A stretch of 52,953 bases of DNA from Breznakibacter xylanolyticus (lineage in GTDB: Bacteria; Bacteroidota; Bacteroidia; Bacteroidales; Marinilabiliaceae), in assembly GCF_003254275.1 (NCBI RefSeq), contig NZ_QKZK01000022.1, positions 4,275 through 57,227 of the forward strand. The letters are read 5' to 3'. The notes under the pieces are model-generated. The model had not been told where the DNA came from. It saw only the letters and a program-made list of their open reading frames with translations, and did no database searches. Positions 25,068 to 34,443 of the stretch are shown here, piece after piece (position 1 is the stretch's first letter; each line of letters opens with the position of its first letter). The translations under genes were made by a program, and so were the position numbers.

Positions 25068-25885
25068 AGCTCAAAATCAATCTCCAGGCCATCGTATGCC
25101 AACCGCACATGGTCGGGTAACTGGCGCTCAACATCGGCATGCAGCCCCAACTGGTGGCCAATGTGGGTGATGAAAGCCCGACGAGGGTCTACCCGGGCAA
25201 TGACATCAAGCGCTTCGGGCAAGGTGAAATGCGAAATGTGCGTTTCGAAACGCAGCCCACTGATGACCAGCACATCCAGCCCCATGAGCTTTTGCAACTC
25301 CGGCTCGTCGATGCGGTTCACATCGGTGACGTAAGCCATCTTCCCCACCCGAAACCCCAGGACGGGCAAACGGTGGTGCCACACGCGCACTGGCACCACG
25401 TCCACCCCCATGCATTGAAAGGGCTTCTCCCCTATCTCAACCAATGAATACTCAGGCACTCCTGGGTATTTGTAGGTCTGAAAAGCATAATCGAAACGGG
25501 TTTTCATGTCCTGATGAACACTATGCTCAGCATAAATGGGCATGGCGCCCTGCACTTGCCAGTTGAAAGCCCGCACATCATCGAGCCCCGACATGTGGTC
25601 GTAATGGGCATGGGTAAGCAAAATGGCATCGAGGTGCTTGACATTGGCTCGCAACATCTGCTGGCGAAAATCGGGACCGCAATCGATGAGTAGGTGCTTG
25701 CCCTTTACCTGTATCAATACTGAGGAACGCAAACGGTTATTACGGACATCGACACTGGTGCACACCTCGCAATCACAAGCAACCACAGGCACCCCCATGG
25801 AAGTACCCGTCCCTAGAAACGTGAGACGTCCTTGGTGAGCGGCAATGGATACGGAATGGGCAATGTAAGGAGATGTATGAGGCAT
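25064..25885 (-). CDS. metallo-beta-lactamase-fold hydrolase (PhnP-like phosphodiesterase)
   Basis: The 273-residue cytoplasmic enzyme has the metal motif 'THAHYDHMSGLDDVRAF' (HxHxDH), then Asp in 'YVTDVN', His in 'THIGHQ' near the end, and 'GTGTSMGVPVVACDCEVC'. The last holds the Cys-rich zinc loop typical of PhnP/RNase-Z-like phosphodiesterases. Here 'CDCEVCTS' is the Bacteroidota version. PhnP cleaves cyclic ribose phosphodiesters in C-P lyase pathways, but no phn genes are adjacent, so the substrate is unknown. Confidence 0.85.
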   Translation of the reverse strand: MPHTSPYIAHSVSIAAHQGRLTFLGTGTSMGVPVVACDCEVCTSVDVRNNRLRSSVLIQVKGKHLLIDCGPDFRQQMLRANVKHLDAILLTHAHYDHMSGLDDVRAFNWQVQGAMPIYAEHSVHQDMKTRFDYAFQTYKYPGVPEYSLVEIGEKPFQCMGVDVVPVRVWHHRLPVLGFRVGKMAYVTDVNRIDEPELQKLMGLDVLVISGLRFETHISHFTLPEALDVIARVDPRRAFITHIGHQLGLHADVERQLPDHVRLAYDGLEIDFEL

Positions 25886-25907
25886 GTCCGAATGATGATT
25901 TACCCCA

Positions 25908-25915
25908 CAAATATA
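25908..25915 (-). promoter_or_regulatory. -7 promoter box of the metallo-hydrolase
   Basis: The minus strand reads TATATTTG, a perfect TAnnTTTG, 22 bp before the start codon at 25885. Confidence 0.6.
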
Positions 25916-26023
25916 ATGGCTTCGTACGGGGCATCCAACACAAGCCTTGCGGTTTTAAGACTCCCGCCCAATCTTTGCGGCATATTTCCCGGTAGCCAGA
26001 GACGATTATTGTTTGGGGATGTC

Positions 26024-26031
26024 TATTTTTG
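26024..26031 (+). promoter_or_regulatory. -7 promoter box of the RsmI-like gene
   Basis: TATTTTTG is a perfect TAnnTTTG box 22 bp before the ATG at 26054. It supports that start over codons further upstream. Confidence 0.6.
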
Positions 26032-26053
26032 TGCTCCATTAAACAGATCTGCG

Positions 26054-26761
26054 ATGCAAGGACAACTTTATCTCATCCCCAGTCCGCTTGGCGAAGGCGC
26101 CATCGACCATGTGTTACCCCAAGATGTGTGCCGTCTGATTTCGACGATCCGTCACTTTGTGGTCGAAAACGAGCGCACAGTGCGCCGTTTCCTCAAGCAG
26201 GTGAACAGGGACATTGACATCAACGCTCTGCACTTCACCATTCTCGACAAAGACACCTCCCTCTCGCAGCTGCCGGCCATGCTGGCTCCCATCGCTCAAG
26301 GACATCATGTAGGTATTGTGAGCGAAGCCGGGTGTCCGGGCATTGCCGATCCGGGCGCCACCCTGGTGGCACTGGCACACGAACGCAACATCAGGGTGAT
26401 GCCATTGGTAGGACCTTCGTCCATTTTGTTGGCGCTAATGGCCTCGGGCATGAACGGTCAAAGCTTTGCCTTTAACGGCTACCTGCCCGTCAAGAAAAAC
26501 GAAAAAACGGAAGCCATCAAACGCTTTGAGCTTCGCTCAATGAAGGAGAACCAGTCGCAAGTGTTTATTGAAGCCCCCTATCGCAACCTACAACTACTCG
26601 ATGACATGCTGGCCATTTGTAAACCGGCCACCCGTCTGTGCATTGCCTGCGATATCACCCTCACCACGGAACTCATCGCCACGCGCACCATTGCCCAATG
26701 GCAAAAAAGCCCGAAGCCGGATCTTCACAAGCGACCGGCAATTTTTATCATACAGGGATGA
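26054..26761 (+). CDS. RsmI-like SAM-dependent methyltransferase (tetrapyrrole methylase fold)
   Basis: The 235-residue protein belongs to the COG0313 group. Visible motifs are 'GQLYLIPSPLGEG' at the N-terminus, 'HVGIVSEAGCPGIADPGATLV' (SAM loop), 'IRVMPLVGPSSILLALMASG', 'FNGYLP' and 'QVFIEAPYRN'. RsmI proper methylates C1402 of 16S rRNA at the 2'-O and is about 280 residues. This one lacks the C-terminal part and the 'GNLxD' head, which is the short form seen in Bacteroidota. A role in rRNA methylation is likely but not certain. Confidence 0.75.
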   Translation: MQGQLYLIPSPLGEGAIDHVLPQDVCRLISTIRHFVVENERTVRRFLKQVNRDIDINALHFTILDKDTSLSQLPAMLAPIAQGHHVGIVSEAGCPGIADPGATLVALAHERNIRVMPLVGPSSILLALMASGMNGQSFAFNGYLPVKKNEKTEAIKRFELRSMKENQSQVFIEAPYRNLQLLDDMLAICKPATRLCIACDITLTTELIATRTIAQWQKSPKPDLHKRPAIFIIQG

Positions 26762-27076
26762 TGCCCCTTTCGACAGTGCATCGGATTGATGTCATTCACA
26801 ATTACTTCTACATTATATCCCCCTGCCCTGCCAGAGACATGTGACACCCAAATGCATCACAAAACTTCTTACGACCGAGCGTGTTCAGGACTTACACCCG
26901 GAGTTATCACCCATGCCGGGCGCACAAAAAAAACCCTGTCAGGATTTGAAAACCTGACAGGGTTATAAAACACTCCTCCATAATCAGATGGAGCTAGCCG
27001 CGCCCCCAGACACGATAAAAAGCCTCGGCAACACCAAGCATAAATAAGTTGCCCTCCTCCAATGACAATGATCAAA
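26762..27076. other. intergenic stretch with terminator
   Basis: No gene is visible. It contains the terminator hairpin at 26932-26964 for the minus-strand protease operon. Confidence 0.5.
26925..26966 (-). terminator. terminator of the C10-LRR protease operon
   Basis: Perfect 12-bp stem AACCCTGTCAGG (26932-26943) / CCTGACAGGGTT (26953-26964), followed on the minus strand by eight T residues. Confidence 0.85.
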
Positions 27077-30000
27077 TCAATCGGCCTTGGTTTTGATGAT
27101 AAAATAAAGAACCAGATTGGGGTTGGAAAAATCCGTTGCAACATAAGAGTTCTCTTCAACTGAAACAACACCACCCAACTTATCGTAGTTGGTTTTGCGA
27201 ACAACAGCATTCAACTTGCTTACGACCTGTTTGGTATCTGAAGTATTGCCGGTTTTAAACTCCTGGATATTATCCCCATAAACCTCATCATAACCAGTAG
27301 AAGCAGCAGGCTGTATAAAGCCGATGAAATCATCTAACCCATAGGTCTCCTCTCGTTCTTTGATGTAATCAACATACCCTTTGTAAACCAACCGCTCTTC
27401 AACGTTTCCATCTATTCCGTAAACAAATTCAATAAAGGTGTGTTGCTTGTGATAACACAGCTCCTTTTCGGTGATCAAAAGCGTACCGGCAACAACATCG
27501 TGATCGATGGTTTGGGTATAAATGGTACTATCCTTCATGGAAGGCATGCCCAGAATAAAACCCTGATCGATAACCCTAGTGAAAGTAGCAATAGTACGAT
27601 AAGTATGACTATTTAGAAGTTGCCGGCTCACGGACTGATGATGGTTTTCGACCCTGAAACCGGTGACTTGGCTCAACCATTTGGCACCAGGAGTCCCGAT
27701 GGAGAGATAGTCGGAAGCATTTGTAAAAGTATGTTTATATGGCCAACTGCCATTGTAGATATCTAACATGGCTATGTTTTCGATATTCATAATGGGCATT
27801 GCAGTCAATTCAATGGATGCATCAAAATCTTTGGCTTCGATGTATTCCTTATTGATTAAAAGCAAGAAGCTGGTATTTTTAAATTTAGTGCGTGCGTTAT
27901 CTTTATTACGGCTCTCTAACAAAAAGCTGTACTGAAGCGAGTCGCTGATATCAACAAAGTTCATTTTCAATTTCTCAGCATCGTAAGTCACATGATACAC
28001 CTTGTGATCTTGATCGAGCTCATGTTTCCGTTTATAGCTGACCATCACCATGGTATCTGGATTGATATTATCGAGCATGATGATTTTAGAAGCCATGTAA
28101 GGAACATTCACTTCCACTTGATCGATTTGAACTTTATCGTCGCCATTAGCAAATCGATAAGTCACCGGGTGGGCAAACACCTTTTTGCTTCTATAATTTT
28201 GTATATATGCAAAAGGATTACCCTTTTTGTTGATGATGGTAAACTGATCGTTTTCACCCGATAGCAGATACTTTACATACGCCTCATACTCATCGCCCAA
28301 ATTCGAATTTAAATACTTGCTGACGTAATTGCCCAAATAGGTTCGCCAACCACCAAACCAACTGGTTTCTTTCAAAAGGGTTGCCGGCTCTAGCTTTTCG
28401 ACCCCCGGTCTCCAACTGCGCATGTAATGCATGAAGGTACCTGCCAAATAGCCATATTCACGAGTTCCCGACATCCAAGCGGTTAACATAGAACTATCCC
28501 AGTGATCCCACGAATTTGAAATATAGTTTGCAAAAGGAAATTTGGAGGATTCCAAACTCTTCTTGAGAAACTCTTCAGACTCCGCTTCGGGAATGGCTTT
28601 GTCGTCCCAAACAATCCGGTCGGACAAAGTGGCATGGGCTTCCATCCAAAAAAGATTACCACCATTGGCCGAAATATAGTAATCCTGTGTGTAATGCATG
28701 AATTCATGCGCCAAGGCTTGCTGCAATTGGGGTGTTTTTAATATATCCTGCGAGATGGTAAGGTAGCCCTGAAGCATTCCCAAAATGCTCACTTCACCAT
28801 CGGCTTCCCCTGAAAAATTATGGACATACACTTTAAACTTGCCTTCAGGTACGGTCAATCCCAAAGACTTATACTTATTAATGACCATGGGCAGATACTC
28901 TGTTATGTCCTGCACCATCAACGGAACACCGGCAACATGCCAAGGCTGCTTAGGCTTTTTACGACCATATATTGCATTCAAAAATTCTTCTTGAAACTCA
29001 TTGTAAAATACCAGGATATTATTTCTGTCATATACATCGGTATATCCCCTGCGATACTCTTCGGCATACCACCACCATTTCATTTTGGTCAAATGATGGG
29101 TAAGAATGTTCAGCGTGCTGTCTTTCAAGCTCAAGCGGGCATTTTCAAAAGGTTTCCACAACTGATTCTTGTCATCATAATAAACGGCTTCAAAACGATT
29201 GATCTCCTTTTCGTTAACCTTCAACTTGTCAATATTCTTCAGCTTAATCAACAACGGGATATCAAAGGAATCGGCAAAACTGACCGACACATCGTATCCC
29301 ATACCCGCCACCACGCCTTTGGGTGATGCAGGGCCATTTTCGAGCTTGGTGATTGTGAGCCTAAAGTCAGCATCATGAAAGTTAACAGGAACCACCACTT
29401 CGATGCTATCGACAGAGATTGTTTTCAGGTTTTGAGTCACATTGATGACCTCATCAAACAATACTGTTCCCAAGGCTTTAACCAACAACTGATCGCTGTA
29501 CTTTGGGTCACATCCCTGCTCATCCAGACAGCAACGGTAGTAGGCATTATTCTTAGGCTCAAGCAGTAAAGCCTGCTCACTGATGCTTTTCACGTTACTT
29601 TTCAAATCGATCCTCGTCATTTTATCGGACACCTTCTCCCAAGTCGTGCCATCAGAAGATGCCTCCCAATAAATGTTGCCCCGTTTCACGTGCAAGGGAG
29701 GTACCAGGGTGACGGTTCGGTCACTGACAGATTGATTGACTAAATTACTCTGTGCTCCCACATGTCCTTCGGTATAACTTTCGGCTAATATTTCCTCATC
29801 AGAAGCCAATCGAAAACTGATGGGTTCGGTATTTAAATTGAACATGCAGGGATAAGAATCGGAAGATCCCCCATAAGCAAATTCAAAAGAAGGTGAAGCG
29901 GGGTTAAAGACCTTGCAGTAATATTTATTGTTGATATTTTGCTCGTTGATAACGAGAGTTAAAACAGGACCTTCGCCCACGCCCTCGAGTCGCGCATCTT

Positions 30001-32503
30001 TAATGATGAGAGACTGAAATTCAGGATATGCCAACCAGTAATATTCATTGGTCGGAAGCTTCATTCTACTAATATCACGAATATCAATAATGACCGTGTC
30101 GCCCAATTGGACATTAAACACCTGTTTATTTAAAGCAACCGTTTTTTGATCGCGCACCCCAAACTTGAGGTTGTCGGCCTGGGGAATATCATCAAACACA
30201 AAGCGATTATTATTGAGACGCACAAATTTATTAAGTTCGGTTTGCATGAGCCTGAGGGGAATGGAGCCCTGCAAATCGTTGTTCTCGAGCAGCACAGTCG
30301 CATTGTCGTTGATGTTTCCTAACGAAGCCGGAATGGCTGTAATTTGATTGTCGTTGAGAAATAACTGAGACAAAGAGGGACAATTCCCCAAATCGTCCGG
30401 AATGGTTGTCAAATTATTAAACGCTAAGTCCAACAACACCAAATTACCAGACTGCCCCAAATTATCGGGAACCGAAGTGATAAGGTTATGGTTTGCAGAA
30501 AGCGAATGAAGACTCACGCACAAAGCCACACCATAAGGTAAAGCCGTTAAACGGTTGTTGTTGAGTTCAATTTTCTCGAGAAGGATTAAATTGCCAATGG
30601 ATTCAGGGATGGATGACAACAAGTTATCGGACAGTCCCAGGAATTCAAGGTCGCCAAAATTCCCAATGTATGAGGGCAAATCGCCGGCTAATTGGTTTTG
30701 ATGCAAATCCAAACGTTTTAACACAGGGCAATGGCTGTCTCCTTCTTCAAAACCCGTCAATAAATTTTCACTCAAATTCAAATACTCAAGATTGGGGAGG
30801 TTTATCATCGGCACATTGCCGGTCAACAGGTTTCCCGACAAATCCAGATCATACAATTGCAAGAGCCCGTTGAGAGACGCGGGGATTGTTCCAGACAAAT
30901 TTTGATTAGAAATATTGAGCACCCTGAGTTTACTTAAATTACCAATGGTTGCCGGAATGCTACCCGAGAGATTCCCCCGGCCAAATTCGGAGACAATCTG
31001 AGTCAATCGTAACATTTCGAGGTTGCTTAAATTGCCAATTGCAGCAGGCAGCGTACCCCCCAGCCCATTTGAAATGTTTAAAGATTTGAGTTTTTGAAGT
31101 CGGTCAATATCATTGGGCAGTTGCCCCATCAGGTTGCCTTTATAAAAATTCGGCTCAATGTAAATGGAAGTATTGACAATATCGAGACTCTGCAACTCCG
31201 TCAGGTTAGAGATGGATGCAGGAATGTTACCATTCAAACATCCATAGAAAGATAATTCCCTCAAGGCCGTAAGTTTACCGATTTCTGGAGAGATACTTTG
31301 ATCACTTGCGGGAGGGATGGCAGATGAAATGGATAATTTTATCACCCTGTCGTTGAACAACAACACACCGGGCCATTTATATACAGGCATTGACAAATCC
31401 CATTTGGTGGCCGGCGTACCCCCCAAGGCATGATGAATGGCCACCAGCGCGAGAGAATCCTGCACATTTGCCTTTTTAGGTTCAGGAGTGATGACCAGAG
31501 GGGTGCGAATATTATTGAAAAACTTCAGATTATTGATACCAAAAAACTCATTTGAGTTTAACAGATAATAGCCATTGAAACTCCCTCCCCATCCAAAATC
31601 GACGTGATAAAAACCACGGCTGTCGCAGCCATCAACAACAAAGGCATGCCCTACGGGTTCACCCGAGAGTGAGATATAAACAGGGCGCAGTTGTTCTAAC
31701 TCATTGATGATATACTCATGGGTCACATCGGCTTGAGCCGTATAATAATGAAAATATTTCTCCAATCCGGCGGGAAAATCCTTGTTCGGAATGCTTCCGT
31801 AAGGGCTTCCGCAATATTGCATCTCCATTGAGTTACCCACATGAAAGGATAACAATTCATGAGAATCATAGGTGTTTCCTTCAAAATTGGCACAAATCTC
31901 GCCATGTGAGGCATCCTGATAACAATGAGCGCCATACCCATTTATGGGTTTGCCTCGTCGGGCTGCATGATACAACATGATTTGGGTAACGGCCGTGGCC
32001 ACACATCCGGTGGGACACCCGCCAACTTCGCCATGCGAAAACTGATTAAGCCGAATATTGTAATTGCCCAACAAGGGAGTCACCACCGCAGCACTGGCGC
32101 TTTTGAGAGGAGAAGAGGCATAAAACACCAATGAATCCTGGTACAAATTCATCAACTCTCCTAGCTGAGGAGGAATATTGGCCGTATCAAAACGCCCATC
32201 ATCAGAATATCCAACCACCCGATAAGCATTGTTGCATTGAGCAACCATGGCATATCCGCCATTGCCATTATCAAACACAAACAGAGGTGTTTTGACATGG
32301 TCGGGCGATTGATAGACTTTAGCAATGGAACTCGCAGACTTAAGGGATGAAACGGTATTGCCCTCAGCGCCAATCACCCGGCGATTTTTAAAAAATTCGG
32401 TTGCCAGTTGCCTGGCGCCACTCGCATCCCTGCTTTGTGACATTGCAACAGCATTGACCAATAATAAGCAAACAACGGGTATAAATTTCAACTTCCCCTT
32501 CAT
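27077..32503 (-). CDS. secreted C10 cysteine protease - LRR - HEXXH metallopeptidase-like giant protein
   Basis: The 1808-residue protein begins with a signal peptide (about 1-22). A Spi/C10 pro-domain (about 25-140) follows, then a streptopain-type C10 protease with Cys167 in 'PTGCVATAVTQIM' and His286 in 'GHAFVVDG', then 'VDFGWGG'. A plant-type LRR N-cap ('ALVAIHHALGG...W..GV') opens at about 348, followed by about 18 leucine-rich repeats (to about 775) of the plant 'GxIPxxIGNLxxLxxL' type. Ig-like linkers come next, and near 1266 a zinc motif HEFMH with Glu1288 as third-ligand candidate. No T9SS tail or membrane anchor is seen. The start at 32503 gives a clean signal peptide. It is the last gene of a three-gene operon. 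Confidence 0.85.
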   Translation of the reverse strand: MKGKLKFIPVVCLLLVNAVAMSQSRDASGARQLATEFFKNRRVIGAEGNTVSSLKSASSIAKVYQSPDHVKTPLFVFDNGNGGYAMVAQCNNAYRVVGYSDDGRFDTANIPPQLGELMNLYQDSLVFYASSPLKSASAAVVTPLLGNYNIRLNQFSHGEVGGCPTGCVATAVTQIMLYHAARRGKPINGYGAHCYQDASHGEICANFEGNTYDSHELLSFHVGNSMEMQYCGSPYGSIPNKDFPAGLEKYFHYYTAQADVTHEYIINELEQLRPVYISLSGEPVGHAFVVDGCDSRGFYHVDFGWGGSFNGYYLLNSNEFFGINNLKFFNNIRTPLVITPEPKKANVQDSLALVAIHHALGGTPATKWDLSMPVYKWPGVLLFNDRVIKLSISSAIPPASDQSISPEIGKLTALRELSFYGCLNGNIPASISNLTELQSLDIVNTSIYIEPNFYKGNLMGQLPNDIDRLQKLKSLNISNGLGGTLPAAIGNLSNLEMLRLTQIVSEFGRGNLSGSIPATIGNLSKLRVLNISNQNLSGTIPASLNGLLQLYDLDLSGNLLTGNVPMINLPNLEYLNLSENLLTGFEEGDSHCPVLKRLDLHQNQLAGDLPSYIGNFGDLEFLGLSDNLLSSIPESIGNLILLEKIELNNNRLTALPYGVALCVSLHSLSANHNLITSVPDNLGQSGNLVLLDLAFNNLTTIPDDLGNCPSLSQLFLNDNQITAIPASLGNINDNATVLLENNDLQGSIPLRLMQTELNKFVRLNNNRFVFDDIPQADNLKFGVRDQKTVALNKQVFNVQLGDTVIIDIRDISRMKLPTNEYYWLAYPEFQSLIIKDARLEGVGEGPVLTLVINEQNINNKYYCKVFNPASPSFEFAYGGSSDSYPCMFNLNTEPISFRLASDEEILAESYTEGHVGAQSNLVNQSVSDRTVTLVPPLHVKRGNIYWEASSDGTTWEKVSDKMTRIDLKSNVKSISEQALLLEPKNNAYYRCCLDEQGCDPKYSDQLLVKALGTVLFDEVINVTQNLKTISVDSIEVVVPVNFHDADFRLTITKLENGPASPKGVVAGMGYDVSVSFADSFDIPLLIKLKNIDKLKVNEKEINRFEAVYYDDKNQLWKPFENARLSLKDSTLNILTHHLTKMKWWWYAEEYRRGYTDVYDRNNILVFYNEFQEEFLNAIYGRKKPKQPWHVAGVPLMVQDITEYLPMVINKYKSLGLTVPEGKFKVYVHNFSGEADGEVSILGMLQGYLTISQDILKTPQLQQALAHEFMHYTQDYYISANGGNLFWMEAHATLSDRIVWDDKAIPEAESEEFLKKSLESSKFPFANYISNSWDHWDSSMLTAWMSGTREYGYLAGTFMHYMRSWRPGVEKLEPATLLKETSWFGGWRTYLGNYVSKYLNSNLGDEYEAYVKYLLSGENDQFTIINKKGNPFAYIQNYRSKKVFAHPVTYRFANGDDKVQIDQVEVNVPYMASKIIMLDNINPDTMVMVSYKRKHELDQDHKVYHVTYDAEKLKMNFVDISDSLQYSFLLESRNKDNARTKFKNTSFLLLINKEYIEAKDFDASIELTAMPIMNIENIAMLDIYNGSWPYKHTFTNASDYLSIGTPGAKWLSQVTGFRVENHHQSVSRQLLNSHTYRTIATFTRVIDQGFILGMPSMKDSTIYTQTIDHDVVAGTLLITEKELCYHKQHTFIEFVYGIDGNVEERLVYKGYVDYIKEREETYGLDDFIGFIQPAASTGYDEVYGDNIQEFKTGNTSDTKQVVSKLNAVVRKTNYDKLGGVVSVEENSYVATDFSNPNLVLYFIIKTKAD

Positions 32504-32555
32504 AAGACACTGTTTAAACCAAAAAAATATAAAACTTCGAAGCATAGGAACACCA

Positions 32556-33158
32556 TTAACGCACAATAATTTTCTCAACCCGATGCTCCCACTTAGATTT
32601 AGCGGAGACAAAGTAAGATCCAGGCACCAGGTTCACGGGGATACTTTGACTTTGAAGAATGAATTGTGACGCAACCACCTTTCCTTTCAAGTCAAAAATC
32701 CTCACCCAAGTCTCTTCACCCCACCACTCATCAGGGAGATCAACTTGAATGTGATCGATTACCAGGGTTGGATAAATGCATAGCGCATAAGATTTTACGG
32801 ACTCCAGGTGAGCGAACTTGAGGTTAAAAGCGGTAGAAGCCTGGCACTGGGTGTTGTCGATGACTTTTAGCACCAGCTGATCCCCTTTATTGGCGGTAAA
32901 CACAGCCACATCAGTGGTCGATATCACCTGATTGTTTAAAAGCCATTCGAACTGATAAGGTGCTGCCCCCCCCTCAATGTCATAACCCATCAGACCGAGT
33001 ACCACAGGCACGCCCTGAGGAATTTCGTCATCAAAAAGAGAAACGACCTTTAAGGCTTTGTCGGCTTGCCTGGGCATGTCCATTTTTATCACTGTTTGAG
33101 CCGAGACACCCGCATAGGCAACAAAACAGAGGAGCCACAATATATATAAATTTCTCAT
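32556..33158 (-). CDS. small secreted protein with PKD/Ig-like domain and T9SS type A tail
   Basis: The 200-residue protein has a signal peptide (about 1-20, 'AGVSAQ'), one Ig/PKD/SprB-like fold (about 45-115, with 'EGGAAPYQFEWLLNN' and 'QLVLKVIDNTQC'), and a C-terminal T9SS sorting domain (about 130-200: 'LCIYPTLVIDHIQV', 'VRIFDLKGKVVAS', 'LVPGSYFVSA', 'EKIIV'). The ATG at 33158 is preferred; a TTG six bases upstream is possible. It overlaps no gene but lies 6 bp after the SUMF-type gene and 52 bp before the giant protease gene. This suggests the three are made together. Confidence 0.8.
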   Translation of the reverse strand: MRNLYILWLLCFVAYAGVSAQTVIKMDMPRQADKALKVVSLFDDEIPQGVPVVLGLMGYDIEGGAAPYQFEWLLNNQVISTTDVAVFTANKGDQLVLKVIDNTQCQASTAFNLKFAHLESVKSYALCIYPTLVIDHIQVDLPDEWWGEETWVRIFDLKGKVVASQFILQSQSIPVNLVPGSYFVSAKSKWEHRVEKIIVR

Positions 33159-33164
33159 AAGCAA

Positions 33165-34241
33165 TTATTTATAAATAATCAATCGAAAGCCGGTATGGTG
33201 ATTGTAACCATCATAAAGGAAGGCTTCGGTGCTAATGTCGGGAGGAAGAAAATTTCGGGATGAGATGCGGCAGTTGTTACGGTCATACTCAAACCGTTCA
33301 GCACTGAAATCGCCCCCCTTAATCACCTTTAAAGTTCCTGTTGTTGGCCCTGCAGGATTGGTTAAAGTAGATGGCGGCGGTGCTTGCTCGGTCCACAGCA
33401 CATACCAATCGCTGCACCATTCACTCACATTGCCGCTCATATCGTACAACCCCAGCTCATTGGGTTTTTTGGAAGCAACGACGTGTTTTCGTCCTTCAGA
33501 ATTCAAATAATGCCAGGCCACTTCGTCGATATAGATGCTGCCGGCAAAGCTGGTTTGCTTGCTTAGCATCCCCCCCATGGCAGCCACCTCCCATTCGTGT
33601 TCGGTGGGTAATCGGAAGCGATAGTCCGCAAGGGCATTTATTTTGGGTAAAAACACATTGGCGATGGTGTTGTAATTGACCACAACGGGCATTTGTGGCT
33701 TACTGCTTTCGTCGACGTAAGGCAAAGATCCCAACACGGCTTGCCATTGTGCATTGGTGATTTCGGTTTGGGAAATGAAGTAACTGCTGAGAAAGACACT
33801 CCGGGAGGAGAAGTAAGTTTCGCCTTGAAGAAAGAAAGTGGTATCGGCCTCCACCGGCAAAAACGTAAAGGGAACACCGTTAATTTGAAATTCAATTTTT
33901 GAGACCCCTTTTTGTACCACCTCAATGGTCTGTGTGGCGTTTCCGGAAGAAATAATCACCTTTGCAGTTCGCTCAAAGAGAGGGTTGGGAGAAGCTCCAA
34001 TTAAAAAGGCAGTGGATTGGTCTCCGGAATTGGCCGATAACGACATCCAATCGGCATCGCAAGAGGCCTTCCAACTCTTGTCAGAGATCACCTTGACCAA
34101 ACTGGCATCTTTGCCTGAAGAAAATTGAATAAGCGCCTGAGAAACGGATAAATCACCACCTCCTCCCCCATCATCATCATCCTTTCCACAGGCGACAAAA
34201 AAAAGAGAGAGCATAAAAAAACAAACGATTTTACTATTCAT
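33165..34241 (-). CDS. BACON-domain lipoprotein with formylglycine-generating-enzyme-like (SUMF) domain
   Basis: The 358-residue lipoprotein has a lipobox 'FFVAC' with Cys18 and then Gly-Lys-Asp-Asp-Asp-Asp, resembling the surface-export signal of Bacteroidota lipoproteins. A BACON domain (about 30-112, 'SWKASCDADWMSLSANSG', 'VVQKG') follows, then an FGE/SUMF1 fold (about 125-356: 'YFISQTEITNAQWQAVLG', 'RLPTEHEWEVAAMGG', 'NELGLYDMSGNVSEWCSDWY', 'VIKGGDF', 'HHTGFRLI'). The paired cysteines of true FGE are not visible (only 'NNCRISSRN'), so it is probably a binding or structural member. It is the first gene of the protease operon. Confidence 0.82.
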   Translation of the reverse strand: MNSKIVCFFMLSLFFVACGKDDDDGGGGGDLSVSQALIQFSSGKDASLVKVISDKSWKASCDADWMSLSANSGDQSTAFLIGASPNPLFERTAKVIISSGNATQTIEVVQKGVSKIEFQINGVPFTFLPVEADTTFFLQGETYFSSRSVFLSSYFISQTEITNAQWQAVLGSLPYVDESSKPQMPVVVNYNTIANVFLPKINALADYRFRLPTEHEWEVAAMGGMLSKQTSFAGSIYIDEVAWHYLNSEGRKHVVASKKPNELGLYDMSGNVSEWCSDWYVLWTEQAPPPSTLTNPAGPTTGTLKVIKGGDFSAERFEYDRNNCRISSRNFLPPDISTEAFLYDGYNHHTGFRLIIYK

Positions 34242-34301
34242 AACCGTAAGATATTAACAATAACATGCCATCAAATAATGCGTCATCGGAAAACTCTGTT
34301 T

Positions 34302-34309
34302 CAAAATTA
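34302..34309 (-). promoter_or_regulatory. -7 promoter box of the lipoprotein-protease operon
   Basis: The minus strand reads TAATTTTG, a perfect TAnnTTTG, giving a leader of about 55 nt before the start codon at 34241. Confidence 0.5.
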
Positions 34310-34443
34310 ATTAACTTTTAATAACGCATTCGCAACATTTTGACCAACTGCCGGTTTTACTACACTGCTGGAGAATTAAAGACATATATCTTCTCTTCAA
34401 TTTTTAAAGCCTCAAAACCAAAACCTGAAGCGAATGAATAAAT

